Shown piece after piece: positions 19,791 to 29,920 of a stretch of DNA of 64,000 bases. The DNA comes from Sodiomyces alkalinus F11. Its lineage: Eukaryota; Ascomycota; Sordariomycetes; Glomerellales; Plectosphaerellaceae. The notes beneath the pieces are model-generated. The model did not search any database, was not told the DNA's origin, and worked only from the letters and a program-made list of their open reading frames with translations. The number at the start of each line of letters is the position of its first letter. The stretch's first letter is position 1. Where the stretch lies: positions 1,325,149 through 1,389,148 of the forward strand of contig NW_021167086.1 in the NCBI RefSeq assembly GCF_003711515.1. Reading direction: 5' to 3'. A program made the position numbers and the translations under genes.

Positions 19791-22700
19791 GAGTGAATAA
19801 ATAGCGTACCCATACCCTTATTAATACTAGTTATAATTACTACGCGGCTATAAGTAAATAGTTTACCTAAAGACTTTGATTACTATTAGTCGATAAGACG
19901 AATCGACTACTAAATAGCTTCTCGGAAGCTATGAAGACTATTAATAGCGCGGGGATTACCGTCTATAAGCTTAAGATCGGTGGTTACCCGTAAAGGATAT
20001 TCGTATATATAATACCCGGGCTTAATTAAGATATATTCCTCGGGAAGCCCTAGATAGAATAAAATAATATAACGTACTATACTAAGGATAAATAGCTTTA
20101 CTACGGAGCGGCTAAATTAAATATATAACTTTATTACGAAAAGGAACTTACCGGAGTATAAGTCATCCGCGACGCCTATTTAGTTACTAGATCCGTGTTT
20201 ACGGGTACTATCCGATAATTACGACGGAAGGGCGAAGAAGTCTCGGTCTAAGGAGTAAGCTTAAGGGATATCGAAAAAGTATTATAATAGAAGTAATAAA
20301 CGGACCCGAAGGACTTTATACCTAAAGAGCTATTATAAGAATTCGGCGATTTATTTACGCCCGATAAGGCTAACTAATTACCGTTATACCGACTAAGAGT
20401 CGATTATAAGGTAAATCTTATACCCAGAAGCGATAGTAAGGAATTATCGCTCCTTTAAGGGCCGCTTTATAATATATCGAGAGAAGAACTCCTAGTACTA
20501 CGAAAAATACTTACCGACCTAATAGATAAGGGATTTATCCGTGCTAGTAGTTTAAAAGCTATAGCTCCTATCCTTTTTATAAGGAAGCTAGGCGGAGGGC
20601 TTTATTCTTATTATAACTATTAAGCGTTAAACGCGATTACTAAGTAAGACCGCTACTTACTCCCTCTAATTACTAAGATACTATAAAACCTAAGCTAAGT
20701 AAAATAATTCACGAAGCTTAGTATAATCGCGGCCTTTTATAAGATTAGGATAGCCCTAGGATATAAATATAAGGCTATATTCTAAACCCGGTTTAGGCTC
20801 TTCGAGTAGCTTATCTACCTATTCGGCTTAAGTAAAGCTCCCGCCACTTTCTAGCGATATATTAATAAAATACTATAACGCTTCCTAGACGACTTTATTA
20901 CCGCTTATATCGATATTACCCTAGTCTACTCTAATAACAGTCGGGCCGATTATAAGGCGAAGGTAAAATAAGTACTCCGCGCGCTCGCGGACGCCGGCTT
21001 AAACCTATATCCGTCGAAGTACGAGTTTAGCGTGAAGATAGTAAAGTACCTAGGATTTATAGTCACCGTAGAGAAGGGCGTATTTTACGACCTAGAGAAG
21101 TTATAAGCTATCTATAAGTAGGAAACGCCTATATCGGTTAAGGGTATATAAAGCTTCTTAGGTTTTATAAATTATTACCGGATATTTATTAAGGACTTTT
21201 CGGGGGTCTTTACCCCGTTAATAGCGCTAACTAAGAAAGACTACGCCTTTTAATAGGGTCCTAAGGAAGAAATAGCCTTTCGCGAGCTAAAAGCGAGGTT
21301 TTAAGAAGGACCGATACTATAATAGTAGGATCTAGTAAATAAAATATTTATCGAGATGGATAACTCGGGGTTTACCCTCGGGGGTAGCCTAATATAAGAA
21401 GACGCGGACGTAAATCGCTATATAGTCGTATACTACTCGTTTAAACTTAATAGAGTAGAATATAACTATTTAATCTATAATAAGGAAATATTAGCCATTA
21501 TAAGTTATCTAGGAGTATAGCGAGCTAACCTTATTAGCTATAGATAATATATAATCCTCTCCGACTATAAAACCCTTGAATACTTTATAATAAAGCGAAC
21601 GCTTACCGAGTAATAAAGCCGATAGGCCGGCGAGCTTATATAGTTTAATTTTATACTCGAGTATCGGAAGGGAAAGGATAATATAATTACGGACGCCCTC
21701 TCGCGGCGATAATAAGATAAGCCCTAAGATATAACGGACGAATAGGAGTAATTATATTATATCTAATTAATCCCCGATACCGCGATTCTACCTAGTATTC
21801 GTTATATTAATAGCGGCTAAATAATCTTCGAAGCGGATTAAAAGCTATAACGATTATAGGATAAAACGCTCGCGCCCGATAAATAATATTAAGGAGCCCT
21901 ATCCGTAATCGCTAAAGAAGAATAATAGTTCCTATTATTATTAGAATTAAAGCTATACATAGCCGAGTACTTAGTCTTTATTACCGGGTTACTACTATTC
22001 CACGACCGAATCTAGGTACCCGGGTCTATTAAAGGGTTAGCGTTATAAGGGAGGATTATCTAGTTAATTCACGACTTAGTAATCGGAGGATACCCCGGAT
22101 ATAAAAACACTATCGCCTTAGTAGCGTGTCGCTTTTTCTAGCTAAGGATAAATAAGGATATCCGACGATTCGTCCGGAACTATAACGTCTACGGAAAGGG
22201 GTATATATAGAGGAACACTAAATAAGGCTTTTTACGCCCCCTCCTAATACTAGAACGAATATAGAGCGACTTATCGATAGACTTTATAACGGACCTGCTA
22301 TTAGCCGGCGAAAAGAAGGCGTGTTACTTTTAGATTATTATAGATCGCCTAACTAAAGCAATAACGTTAAAAGCGATAAATATAATAAAAGCCGAAGCCT
22401 ACGCGGAGCGGTTCTTATACTACTATTTTCGGTTTTATAGAATCCCTAGGTCGACTATTAGTAACCGAGGTTTAAACTAGATAAGTAGGTTTTAGAAATA
22501 CTTTTATAAGCTCGTATAAATATCGCGTAAGCTTAGTATAGTATACTACCCTTAGACCGATAGAGCTATAAAGCGGATAAACTAAGAAGTATAAGCCTAT
22601 TTACGAGCTTTTGTCTATTACGTCTAAGATAACTAGGATCGCCTATTACCCGCAGTATAACTAGCCTTAAATAATCGCGAGAGCTCTATAACGGGGTTTA

Positions 22701-23340
22701 GTTCTTTCTTCTTAGAATACGGCTACTATATCGACCCGATCTAGATAACCGAGGAGCCCTTTACGGAACCTAGAGTATTAGCGGCCTATAGCCTACTATA
22801 TCGCTTATAGGAAGCGACCGAGTTCGTTTAGGCTATAATTATATCGATATAGCTCCGGAATAAAGAGTCCGCTAATTATTATTGTATACCGGCTAAGCGT
22901 TATAAGGTTAACGACTAAATCTGGCTATTATTAGCTAATTACTTAACCCCGCGACTATTCTATAAGCTTAATTAACTTTATCGTAAATACCGAGTTATAA
23001 AGGTAATTAGCCTATACGTAGTTAAGCTCGCTATACTATCGTAAATTTACCCCTGATGTTATATAGACTTATTACGTCACGCTAGCCATAACCCCCTCCC
23101 GGGATAAGTAGTAGATAACCCTTAACCACTATCTATTTAAGAAGTAATTAATAGCGAAGAATAGGAAGTTAAGGAAATCCTCTACGCGAGGATAAAAAGG
23201 CGAGGTAAAGGATTAAGATATAAGGTATTAGTGCGATAGGTAGGATACTATAAGCCTATATAGGAACCGCTAGAACTATTAGCGTAAATACGGGTATTAA
23301 ATAAGTTTAAAAGGAAATTCGGCTTAGTAATAACGAATAA
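19790..23340 (+). pseudogene. Gypsy E Pol: protease, RT, RNase H, integrase, chromodomain
   Basis: The protease region ends with PGLN-DIFLGKPWIE (about 20010-20060). RT follows: KGFIRASSLKAIAPILFIRK, the FRLFE-LIYLFGLSKAPATF box, and the catalytic box AYIDITLVYS near 20905. There, one of the two Asp of YxDD is Ile. [18 protein letters not shown] comes next. RNase H ends with KGKDNIITDALSRR (about 21670). Integrase has SIDFITDLLLAGEKKACYF (about 22270-22330) and the chromodomain-like EVINSEE-EVKEILYARIKRRG (about 23140-23200). Stops are all TAA/TAG. Gypsy D is a second copy of the same pol. Confidence 0.85.
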
Positions 23341-23682
23341 TAGCCCGTCAAATACCTTCACGCTATTATAATATAGGAACTAATATATAAGCGATTATAT
23401 GGCGATAATCGGAAAAGGGTAAAAGTTAGATTTAGTTTAGGCCGGATAGGCCCCGCGCCCTAGCTATACTTAATATAAGCCTAGATCGATATCCTTAGCC
23501 TCGAAATCGCTATCCTTAGGATTATCGACTTCCGTAAAAGTCTTACCTTTATCGCCCCGCTATAGGTTGGAGTTTATCTCCTTAACCTTATTATTATTTT
23601 CGTTATTACCGTTATCGGGGATTATAACTACGCTAGCGATAATTATACCAGTAGGCATAAAAGCGCGCCTACGCTCCGCGTA

Positions 23683-24869
23683 TTATTAGAGTTTAGAAAT
23701 CACGATATTAGCACGACCGAGTACGAGTATCTCCCTAAATAACCGAGTATACTCCCTTAGCTTTAGAAGACTAAGGCGTTTAAAGTCTTTATCCGATAAT
23801 ATCGACCCTAATAAAGGAGTAGGAGTAATAGGATAGGCGTTCTTTTCCGCTATGATATTAGGAAGGATTAGGCCTAAAACTATTACCTTACCTATAACCT
23901 TATAAGGAGGAGATAAGGCTAGCTATTCCGCCCTAATAATAACCTCCTCCGGAGGTAATACGTTTAGTCCTAATACTATCTCTTCTACGACCTTTAAAGG
24001 AGGAGAAAAGACTAGTATAACTACCTCGCTAATAACCTTTATTACCGGAGGAAGTAAGGCTAGTTTAGTTACCTCGTTAATAACCTTAGAAACAGGTAGC
24101 GAGGCTAACTACGGTACTACCGCTTCTTAGACCTCCTAAGGAGGAGAAAGGGCCAGCGCGATTACTATACTAGGAGCCTCCGCGGGATATATAGCTATAG
24201 GTAATATCGCCGTTATCGCTTCGCTATAAGGGTATCCTAGAATACTATATAGGTATTAAGATACGGTTCTTACTCCTAGGAGAAGGTTAGCGACGTGGTC
24301 GCGACTATAAAGGGGGAGGAGGTCTTATAGGGGCGTTCGTATTATTATCGCTAATAAGGGTAACCGTCTCGAATAACCTCTACGCGTAGCCTTTAAGGTA
24401 TACTAGGAGAGGAGTATACTGGTATATCTTCGTAAAGTATATATAGTATTTCTTCCCCTAATTAGTCTAGCTATGATAAAGGCGCTTATACTTCCTATCG
24501 GCGATATCGCGCGTATAAAGGAGGTATAGCTTAGTATTAACACTACTAGGAGGGTACTTAAAAGGCCGACTACCCGCTAATTTCTTCTTCTTAGGCGGCG
24601 GCGAGGGCGATAACGCGAACTATTGTACGGTTAGTATCGCCTTAAGGCGTAAGAGTATTATACCTATATCGTTATCGGCGGCTTATTTACTATTATTATT
24701 ACCCCTATTTTCGCTAAGGGCTAACGCCGTCTATAAATACGATATAAGTTAGCGGAGGGTTCCTTACGCAAGATCGCGAGCGAGAGACGGCTTACCTTAG
24801 ACGGGGAACTCTTAAACTAACTAAGTATCACTAATACTACCTGAGGACGGGGAAAGTTAGAGGAGTCGT
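23683..24869 (-). pseudogene. Antisense accessory gene of gypsy E
   Basis: Between pol and the 3' LTR, the minus strand holds a frame of about 395 codons whose breaks are RIP-type stops. The same frame exists in gypsy D (45636-46826). Shared features in order: a KKKK basic patch, LLYTRDI...KYKR, then GKKYYIY..KIY.YTPLL.YLKGY, where several Tyr stand where Cys is likely (TGY to TAY). This suggests a C-x2-C...C-x4-C zinc module. Next come repeated Pro/Leu/Lys-Val units (LSPP..VI.K), and a C-terminal DF.RLSL..L.EYT.LFREIL. At the position of D's ATG this copy has ACG. I do not recognise the family. It is read opposite to gag-pol. It could be a regulatory or chromatin protein, but no function can be assigned. 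Confidence 0.6.
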
Positions 24870-25198
24870 CGCTATAAGGGAGAACGAATACGTACGGAAT
24901 CACTATTACTATTATTATTATTATTAAAGATAGGGAGGGGAACGGAGGAAAAGAGAGCCTATAAGGGAAACGGGGCCGATATATCTACGGATAGTATCTA
25001 CGCGAGGGGGGCCTATATTACTATTATCGGGCACGTGAATAAAGGTTAGTAGGCGACCTAAAATTACTTTAATATTAAGGTAAAGGCGAGGTAAGATAAA
25101 AGAACGCGATTATTCCTTTATTACCGCGACGTAAGGGGGAGCCGAGCCACGACAGTAATGCGCGGTTATATAACCTCTAAAGGGAGAGGAGGGGATAG

Positions 25199-25412
25199 TG
25201 TTACGGGTTAACCCTAATATAGAGGATCTGGCTATACTCCGGATCTTCCTAACTACGCGCTTAGTTAATAGACCTATATCGCTAAACTATCGCTACCTTA
25301 TAGCTAGCCTAGCGCTATAGACTTTTCCCTTTTGCCTTCTTCCTTCCTTAGTTCTAGATAATCTATTATTACGACCTTACTTAGTGCCACGACCTATAAC
25401 TAGTCCTTTACA
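25199..25412 (+). repeat. 3' LTR of gypsy E
   Basis: It starts TGTTACGGGTTAACCC, ends CCTTTACA, and is followed by the target duplication GTTAT. Confidence 0.95.
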
Positions 25413-25417
25413 GTTAT

Positions 25418-27135
25418 TAGGTCTAGGTTCTACCGGGCTATAAGGGTAAGTAGGGTATCGGCCCGGGGGTAGTAACGCGGTGGCTATATTTATAGGGGGT
25501 AGTATAGGTTAAAGTCCCCTATAAGGATATAGCGGCCCCGTGGTAGTACTATATCGAGTATATCTTATAGGGGTATATTTTAGTAGATCCTGGCTAACTA
25601 ATAATTCTCTAAGAAGACTAACTAGATTATAAGGGCGTCGTCTCTAGTCCTAAATATAGCCGTGTAGGTATTATAGTAGGCCCGCTATATCTACGTATAT
25701 AACGGGTATCTTTTATATATATATAGGAGGGCGCGGCCTCTTCCCTATATTAGCTGGTATGCCCCTTAGGAGGGGTAGGTAGGGCTTTTCGTGAAGGGGT
25801 TAAGGCCGGGTTCCTGGATTATTATTATATTATACTCCGCAAGATACTAAAGCGGGAGCTCCCGCTACGCCTAACTCCTCCTTATATTCTATAAAAGGAT
25901 ATAGATTCTTATTAGTTAGTAAGGGGGGGGGGGGGTTAAGATAATATACCCGGTATAACCGGGGTTTAGTCCTAGCTTTATAGCTCCTACTATAATACTT
26001 TACTAGCCCCGCGGGGGATTATAGAGGCGCTTATTAGGCCCGGTATCGGGGAGCCCTCCTATCCTTTAATCCTTTTCGGGGGGCGTCCCCGGCCTCTATA
26101 AAAAGGCCGGTCCTAGTCCTAGGCGATAATAATTGGGGGGAAGATCTACGGCTATTATGGGTATACCGCTTTAGTTTAGCGGGTAATATTAAAGTCTTTA
26201 GCTTAGTACTTATACGCTTCGCGAGTATTCTGAGCCTTTTTCCTTAATAGTCGGTATAAGTTATTAAAGGTATCGTAGTCTCCGGTATAGGCGGTATAAT
26301 AGCGGGATTAACCGGGTACTATAGCGTTATAGTATCCCAGTCTTTATAGGTACGCCGATTCGGGCTTAATATAGTAATAGTATACCATCTCTGCTATAGG
26401 GTAGCTATTAGCCTTATAGCCGAAGTATAGGTATTTATAGTACCTTAGGGGGCTAAGGTTAGGATTATATAGTTTATAGATATAGCTACCCCTTTTCAAG
26501 AGGAGGGTATTCCGGATAAGGCTTACTACCCCTTTTAGGAAAGCCGATTCGATAAGGAGGAGCGCTACCCTACTAGTGCTATAGCGGGGTATTTATTATT
26601 ATATTTAGAGAATTTTAGCCTCGGGGTTTATATTTTATAGGGATACTAATAGGTCCTCCTTAGATAAGGCGTTAAGGACCTCTTAGGGGATAGCCTTAAT
26701 AAGGATAGGGTAGGTTTATATAGCTAGGGTAGCTCCTTTACTAAAGGCCTTTTTAACCTATTATTCCATATAGGTAGTCTACTATTATGTCTTTTTAGTG
26801 AAAGGAAGGTAGATATCTCTATTAGGTAGCTTCTATACCGTTACGGCGTTATATCGGACAGTTGTGGCGTTTATAGCTTAAATACTTTCTTTTAGGGTCC
26901 TGGCTCTAAGGGGCTAGTCTTCGGGGAGGGTTTTTTAACAGACTATTAATTCCCGGTAATACCTAGTAGGGATTATTTTAGGGGGGGCGGGGTCCCGCGG
27001 CGGCGCCGCCACGGGTACTCGGGCTATAATATTAGCCTAGGTCTGTTTATACCGCTTATTCCTTTTTAAAGTTCCTTACGGATAACGTGGCGGACGGATA
27101 CGAGTAAGTATACTAGCGGTGGCGTGCCGACGTTA
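25418..27135 (-). pseudogene. LINE1 ORF1 C-terminal part and ORF2 endonuclease
   Basis: The reverse complement matches LINE2 58580-60290 closely, including the GC-rich CCCGCGGCGGCGCCGCC tract near 26993-27015 and the poly-G run at 25922-25934. The APE-type endonuclease GDFN region lies near 25500-25530, and the zinc-knuckle region of ORF1 near 26400-26470. The 5' part of ORF1 continues at 27398 beyond the solo LTR. Confidence 0.7.
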
Positions 27136-27397
27136 TGTCGCATGGGCACACGGACCACGACGTGGTCTATAGGGGATCCAGGGGGGATCCACGCTATAAC
27201 TAAGGGCTTCGGATATAATAGGGGCGGATACTGGAAAAGACCAGATAGGATCCAAATGACTTAGTACCCATAATAGAGTCTTCACCAACTAAATTAAGGG
27301 CATAAAAGACTCTCCCAGATATAACTGAACACAATACACACAAACGAGATTTCTGCTCTACTAAGTTGATTATCCAAGTGCCTTTTGACGTACGACA
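27136..27397 (-). repeat. Solo LTR, lightly mutated, in LINE1 ORF1
   Basis: 262 bases reading TGTCGTACGTC...CATGCGACA on the minus strand, with a perfect 5-bp duplication CGTTA (27131-27135 and 27398-27402). It is the same LTR family as 12703-12985. It keeps many CA/TG dinucleotides (for example ACACAATACACACAAACGAG), so it has had little RIP compared with the LINE around it. Confidence 0.95.
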
Positions 27398-27560
27398 CGT
27401 TATTACGGGTACTACGTATTATAATTAGTTCCTTTACTAGCTCTACGACGTATTTAATCGTGTTCTTATTAGCTAGTAGGGCCTAAATTTCTGCCTTAAT
27501 CGTAGCTAATTTTAGTTCCGGGGGGTGTGGTAATCCCTTTTTAGTCTTATATTAGTTCCG
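27398..27560 (-). pseudogene. LINE1 ORF1 N-terminal part
   Basis: The reverse complement aligns with LINE2 58430-58580 (the AKIKAEI-ALLA region, then RSTRN). It ends at the solo LTR target site. Together with 25418-27135 it forms one broken ORF1. Confidence 0.65.
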
Positions 27561-27800
27561 CATTATATCCTACCTTAGCAGGGGGGGGAGTATTTATATT
27601 ACGAAAAGTGGGTCCGTTATAAATTCTGTATAGTCGAGGTCAGGGCGACGCTATCCTACGACTTTTCCGGCTATATCGTAAGGCCGGTATTACGGTGCCG
27701 CTATGATAGTATCCCGGGAGGGAGGCGGTAGTTATAATCTCTATCCCGGTGGTTTTATAGATTTTACTCTTATTACGCACCCGTGGTTAATAGGCGTGTC
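27561..27800 (-). other. 5' region shared by LINE1 and LINE2
   Basis: The reverse complement is alignable to the sequence left and right of gypsy C (50680-50859 and 58350-58430). It can be read as a frame with RIP stops (DTPINHGCVIRVKSIKPPG), so it may be coding rather than a plain 5' UTR. Either the LINE family includes it, or both LINEs lie next to copies of the same older sequence. Confidence 0.5.
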
Positions 27801-27829
27801 AAAATCCTTTTAATAAAGGTAGTCTATTA

Positions 27830-28272
27830 CAATATTAGTAGTATACTAACGCGTAAAGTTATCTAGATAATATATACGATTATAAAAAGAGTATTTACTG
27901 CCCTAACTATTATAATAATAGCAGGCGTAGGCGTCCCGTATAACGGAACGGAGGGATAGTAGCGGCACTATACACCTAACTTGAAGACCGAAGCCGTTAT
28001 TATATCGACTATATAAAGAGAGAGCCTTGTCGCCGGCGACCTATAATATAACGGCGGTAACGTTCTAGCTACGGTTAGTGGTAAATTTACCCTTATTACT
28101 AGCAAAGAGTTCCCTCTTTGACGCTAGATCTATAAAGCGATAAACGGCACCGGTAGCTAGGCGAGAAAGGCTCGGAGTAAGATAATACGTAATATATTTA
28201 TATACTATTTTATAGTATTAGCTTTTACCTCTAAAGTATCCAGTAAGTAACGAACCTATCTAGGGCTAAGGC
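27830..28272 (-). pseudogene. DUF6589-like frame, downstream piece
   Basis: When gypsy B is removed, this minus-strand stretch continues in frame from 43332, with only RIP-type stops. Readable parts include TGAVYRFIDLASKREL, SNKGKFTTNRS and DKALSLYSRYNNGFGL. It has no copy elsewhere in the window. See 43332-44780 for the main part. Where the protein ended is not clear; the frame may run on into the region shared with LINE2. Confidence 0.45.
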
Positions 28273-28277
28273 TAGGG

Positions 28278-28629
28278 TATCAGGTGCCTGCAGCAGCGGT
28301 CATAATAGGTCCCAAGTCTAAACCCACAGGGGTCTAGGTATGCCTAGTCTAACACCCCTCGAGGCATAAATAAAGTAAGTCGTCACACTGTAAATAGGAT
28401 AATCCCTCGAAGTAAATAAGGCAGCCCTCGAGGAAGTAAATAAGTAGTCCTCGAGGAGTAGAGCGTAGTCTTAAGAAGCGAGGGAGCCTCCCCTTTAAAG
28501 AGGGAGGCCAGCGATTAATCTGATTCTTTAGCTATACCTACGTTCTACCCCAATTATAATCCTATTATAATTATACCTGGTTCCTTATTTAACCCTACCT
28601 TTTCACTCTTTACGACTACCTATTTAATA
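28278..28629 (+). repeat. 5' LTR of gypsy B
   Basis: 352 bases, TATCAGGTGCC...TTAATA, matching 42975-43326 at the same length. It contains a tandem ~25-bp unit around CCCTCGAAGTAAATAAGGCA / CCCTCGAGGAAGTAAATAAG. This LTR keeps CA dinucleotides that are TA in the partner. Confidence 0.95.
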
Positions 28630-28689
28630 TTTTAATCGCTTTACCCTCTAAGGGCGCGAAGACTATTAAGGAGAGTTACTAAGATATCT

Positions 28690-29708
28690 AACTATCATGA
28701 AATAAACGATCCTACCTTTGATTTTAACGAGGCTACTAGTTAGTTTGAAGCGATAGCTGCGTGATAGCGAAACCGCCTTTATAGAGGACGCTGACGAGGA
28801 ATACTATAGGAATACGCCGGGAATTAACACGGCTCCCGTGTTTACTACCGTATAGGCGCTTATTCCTGCTTTTATCCCTGCCCCCGTACCTATTCCTAGC
28901 CCTATCGCTGGTACTACCTTTACCACTGCCTTTACCCCTGCTACTATCCCTATCCCTCCTATAACCATAATAGAACCCGCGTATAACCCTAACCTGCCCC
29001 TATATATAAACATTAACCTAGTCACGCTAACGGAGGAATAACTAGACGAACGCGTTAAGTGGATAGAGGCGTAGAACCACCGTAAGCGTAAGCTCGCTTA
29101 TCTCGCTAAGCTTAAGGTAGATACTATTACCGTCGTTGCTACCGCTATTAACCCTACTATTAATCCTAACCCGGCTAATATCACCTACCGTGGTATAGCC
29201 GAACCTTAATATTATATTATCGTAACCCTATCGGGATCCTAGTATATGCACGATATATCCACGACGTTGTCTATACAGGGGTCCGCTATATAGGCTAAGT
29301 TTAATTTTCCCCTTCCGAAATAGGATAGCGTGTCCTAGGCTAAATATCGTATCTTTATCTAGGAGACTAACTAGCGGTTCGACCTGGATTCTTAATCCTT
29401 TCCTACGGACGCCGCGAAGAACTAGTTCGTTATATCGTGCCTCCCCTATCACCTTAAGGAGCGCTAGTAGGCGGAATTATAATATAAGTACGATAGCGAC
29501 TCTAATAGGGTTAGCTAGGCCGCCCTATAAGCTTGGTTATCCCGCTAGGTTAACGATAACGATACCCGCCTATAAAAAGTGGCGGTATAGATCTACAGCG
29601 AGTCTATCTTATCCTAAAGAGAGGGAGAGTCCTACGCTAAGTTTATAAAACGGTAGGAAGCCCTAGAGTCGGAATTACCGGGAGAGCTCCCAGATTAGTA
29701 GAGGATTC
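28690..29708 (+). pseudogene. Gypsy B Gag, first part (broken)
   Basis: Plus-strand frame with an Ala/Pro/Ile/Thr-rich segment (about 28830-28985), followed by KWIEA-NHRKRKLAYLAKLK (about 29060-29115). The conserved Gag core comes next: SAI-AKFNFPLPK (about 29285), FPTDAAKN-FVISCLPYHLK (about 29400-29455), and ESYAKFIKR-EALESELPG before the LINE3 insertion. It resumes after 35905. Confidence 0.7.
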
Positions 29709-29920
29709 TTTTTGTTTTTTGTTTTTTTTATTCATTACGCGCATGCAGCCCTAAAGCTATGGCGCGGCGCCTTTTGCCCTATAGGCTAGAGGCTAGAATA
29801 AGCTATAGTAAGGAGTGGAGTAGTAGTAATAAACAAAGGAAATCCTCCGTAACAGTCCGCCTAATATCCCGAAAAACAGGTAAAAACCAAAACAGATAAC
29901 TAGACCGCAGGATCTGAGGT

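Larger units (their letters stand above)
18195..25412 (+). mobile_element. Ty3/gypsy element E, full length, in LINE1
   Basis: 214-bp LTRs at both ends and a perfect 5-bp duplication GTTAT (18190-18194 and 25413-25417). LINE2 reads GTCAC at the same site, so the duplicated target itself was mutated in LINE1. The interior holds gag (with zinc knuckle), pol (protease, RT, RNase H, integrase, chromodomain) and an antisense gene before the 3' LTR. A polypurine tract (AGGGAGAGGAGGGGATA) precedes the 3' LTR. Confidence 0.95.
16956..27800 (-). mobile_element. LINE1, minus strand, split by gypsy E and a solo LTR
   Basis: Three pieces (27398-about 27800, 25413-27135 and 16956-18194) form one non-LTR retrotransposon in reverse orientation, colinear with LINE2 at 50663-62254. 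Outside the insertions the order is ORF1, endonuclease, RT. Similarity to LINE2 stops inside RT near 16955, so the 3' end is missing. That is unusual because LINEs normally lose 5' ends; a later rearrangement with gypsy A is likely. The 5' limit near 27800 is set by where similarity to LINE2 ends. Confidence 0.8.

Noticed and set aside
25922..25934. Poly-G tract as a special regulatory structure
   Set aside because: Its complement is at the same LINE position in the plus copy (59763-59776), so it is simply part of LINE ORF1/ORF2.
28804..29452. Two minus-strand open frames (28804-29025 and 29228-29452)
   Set aside because: Shadows of gypsy B Gag, which reads on the plus strand with clear Gag blocks.
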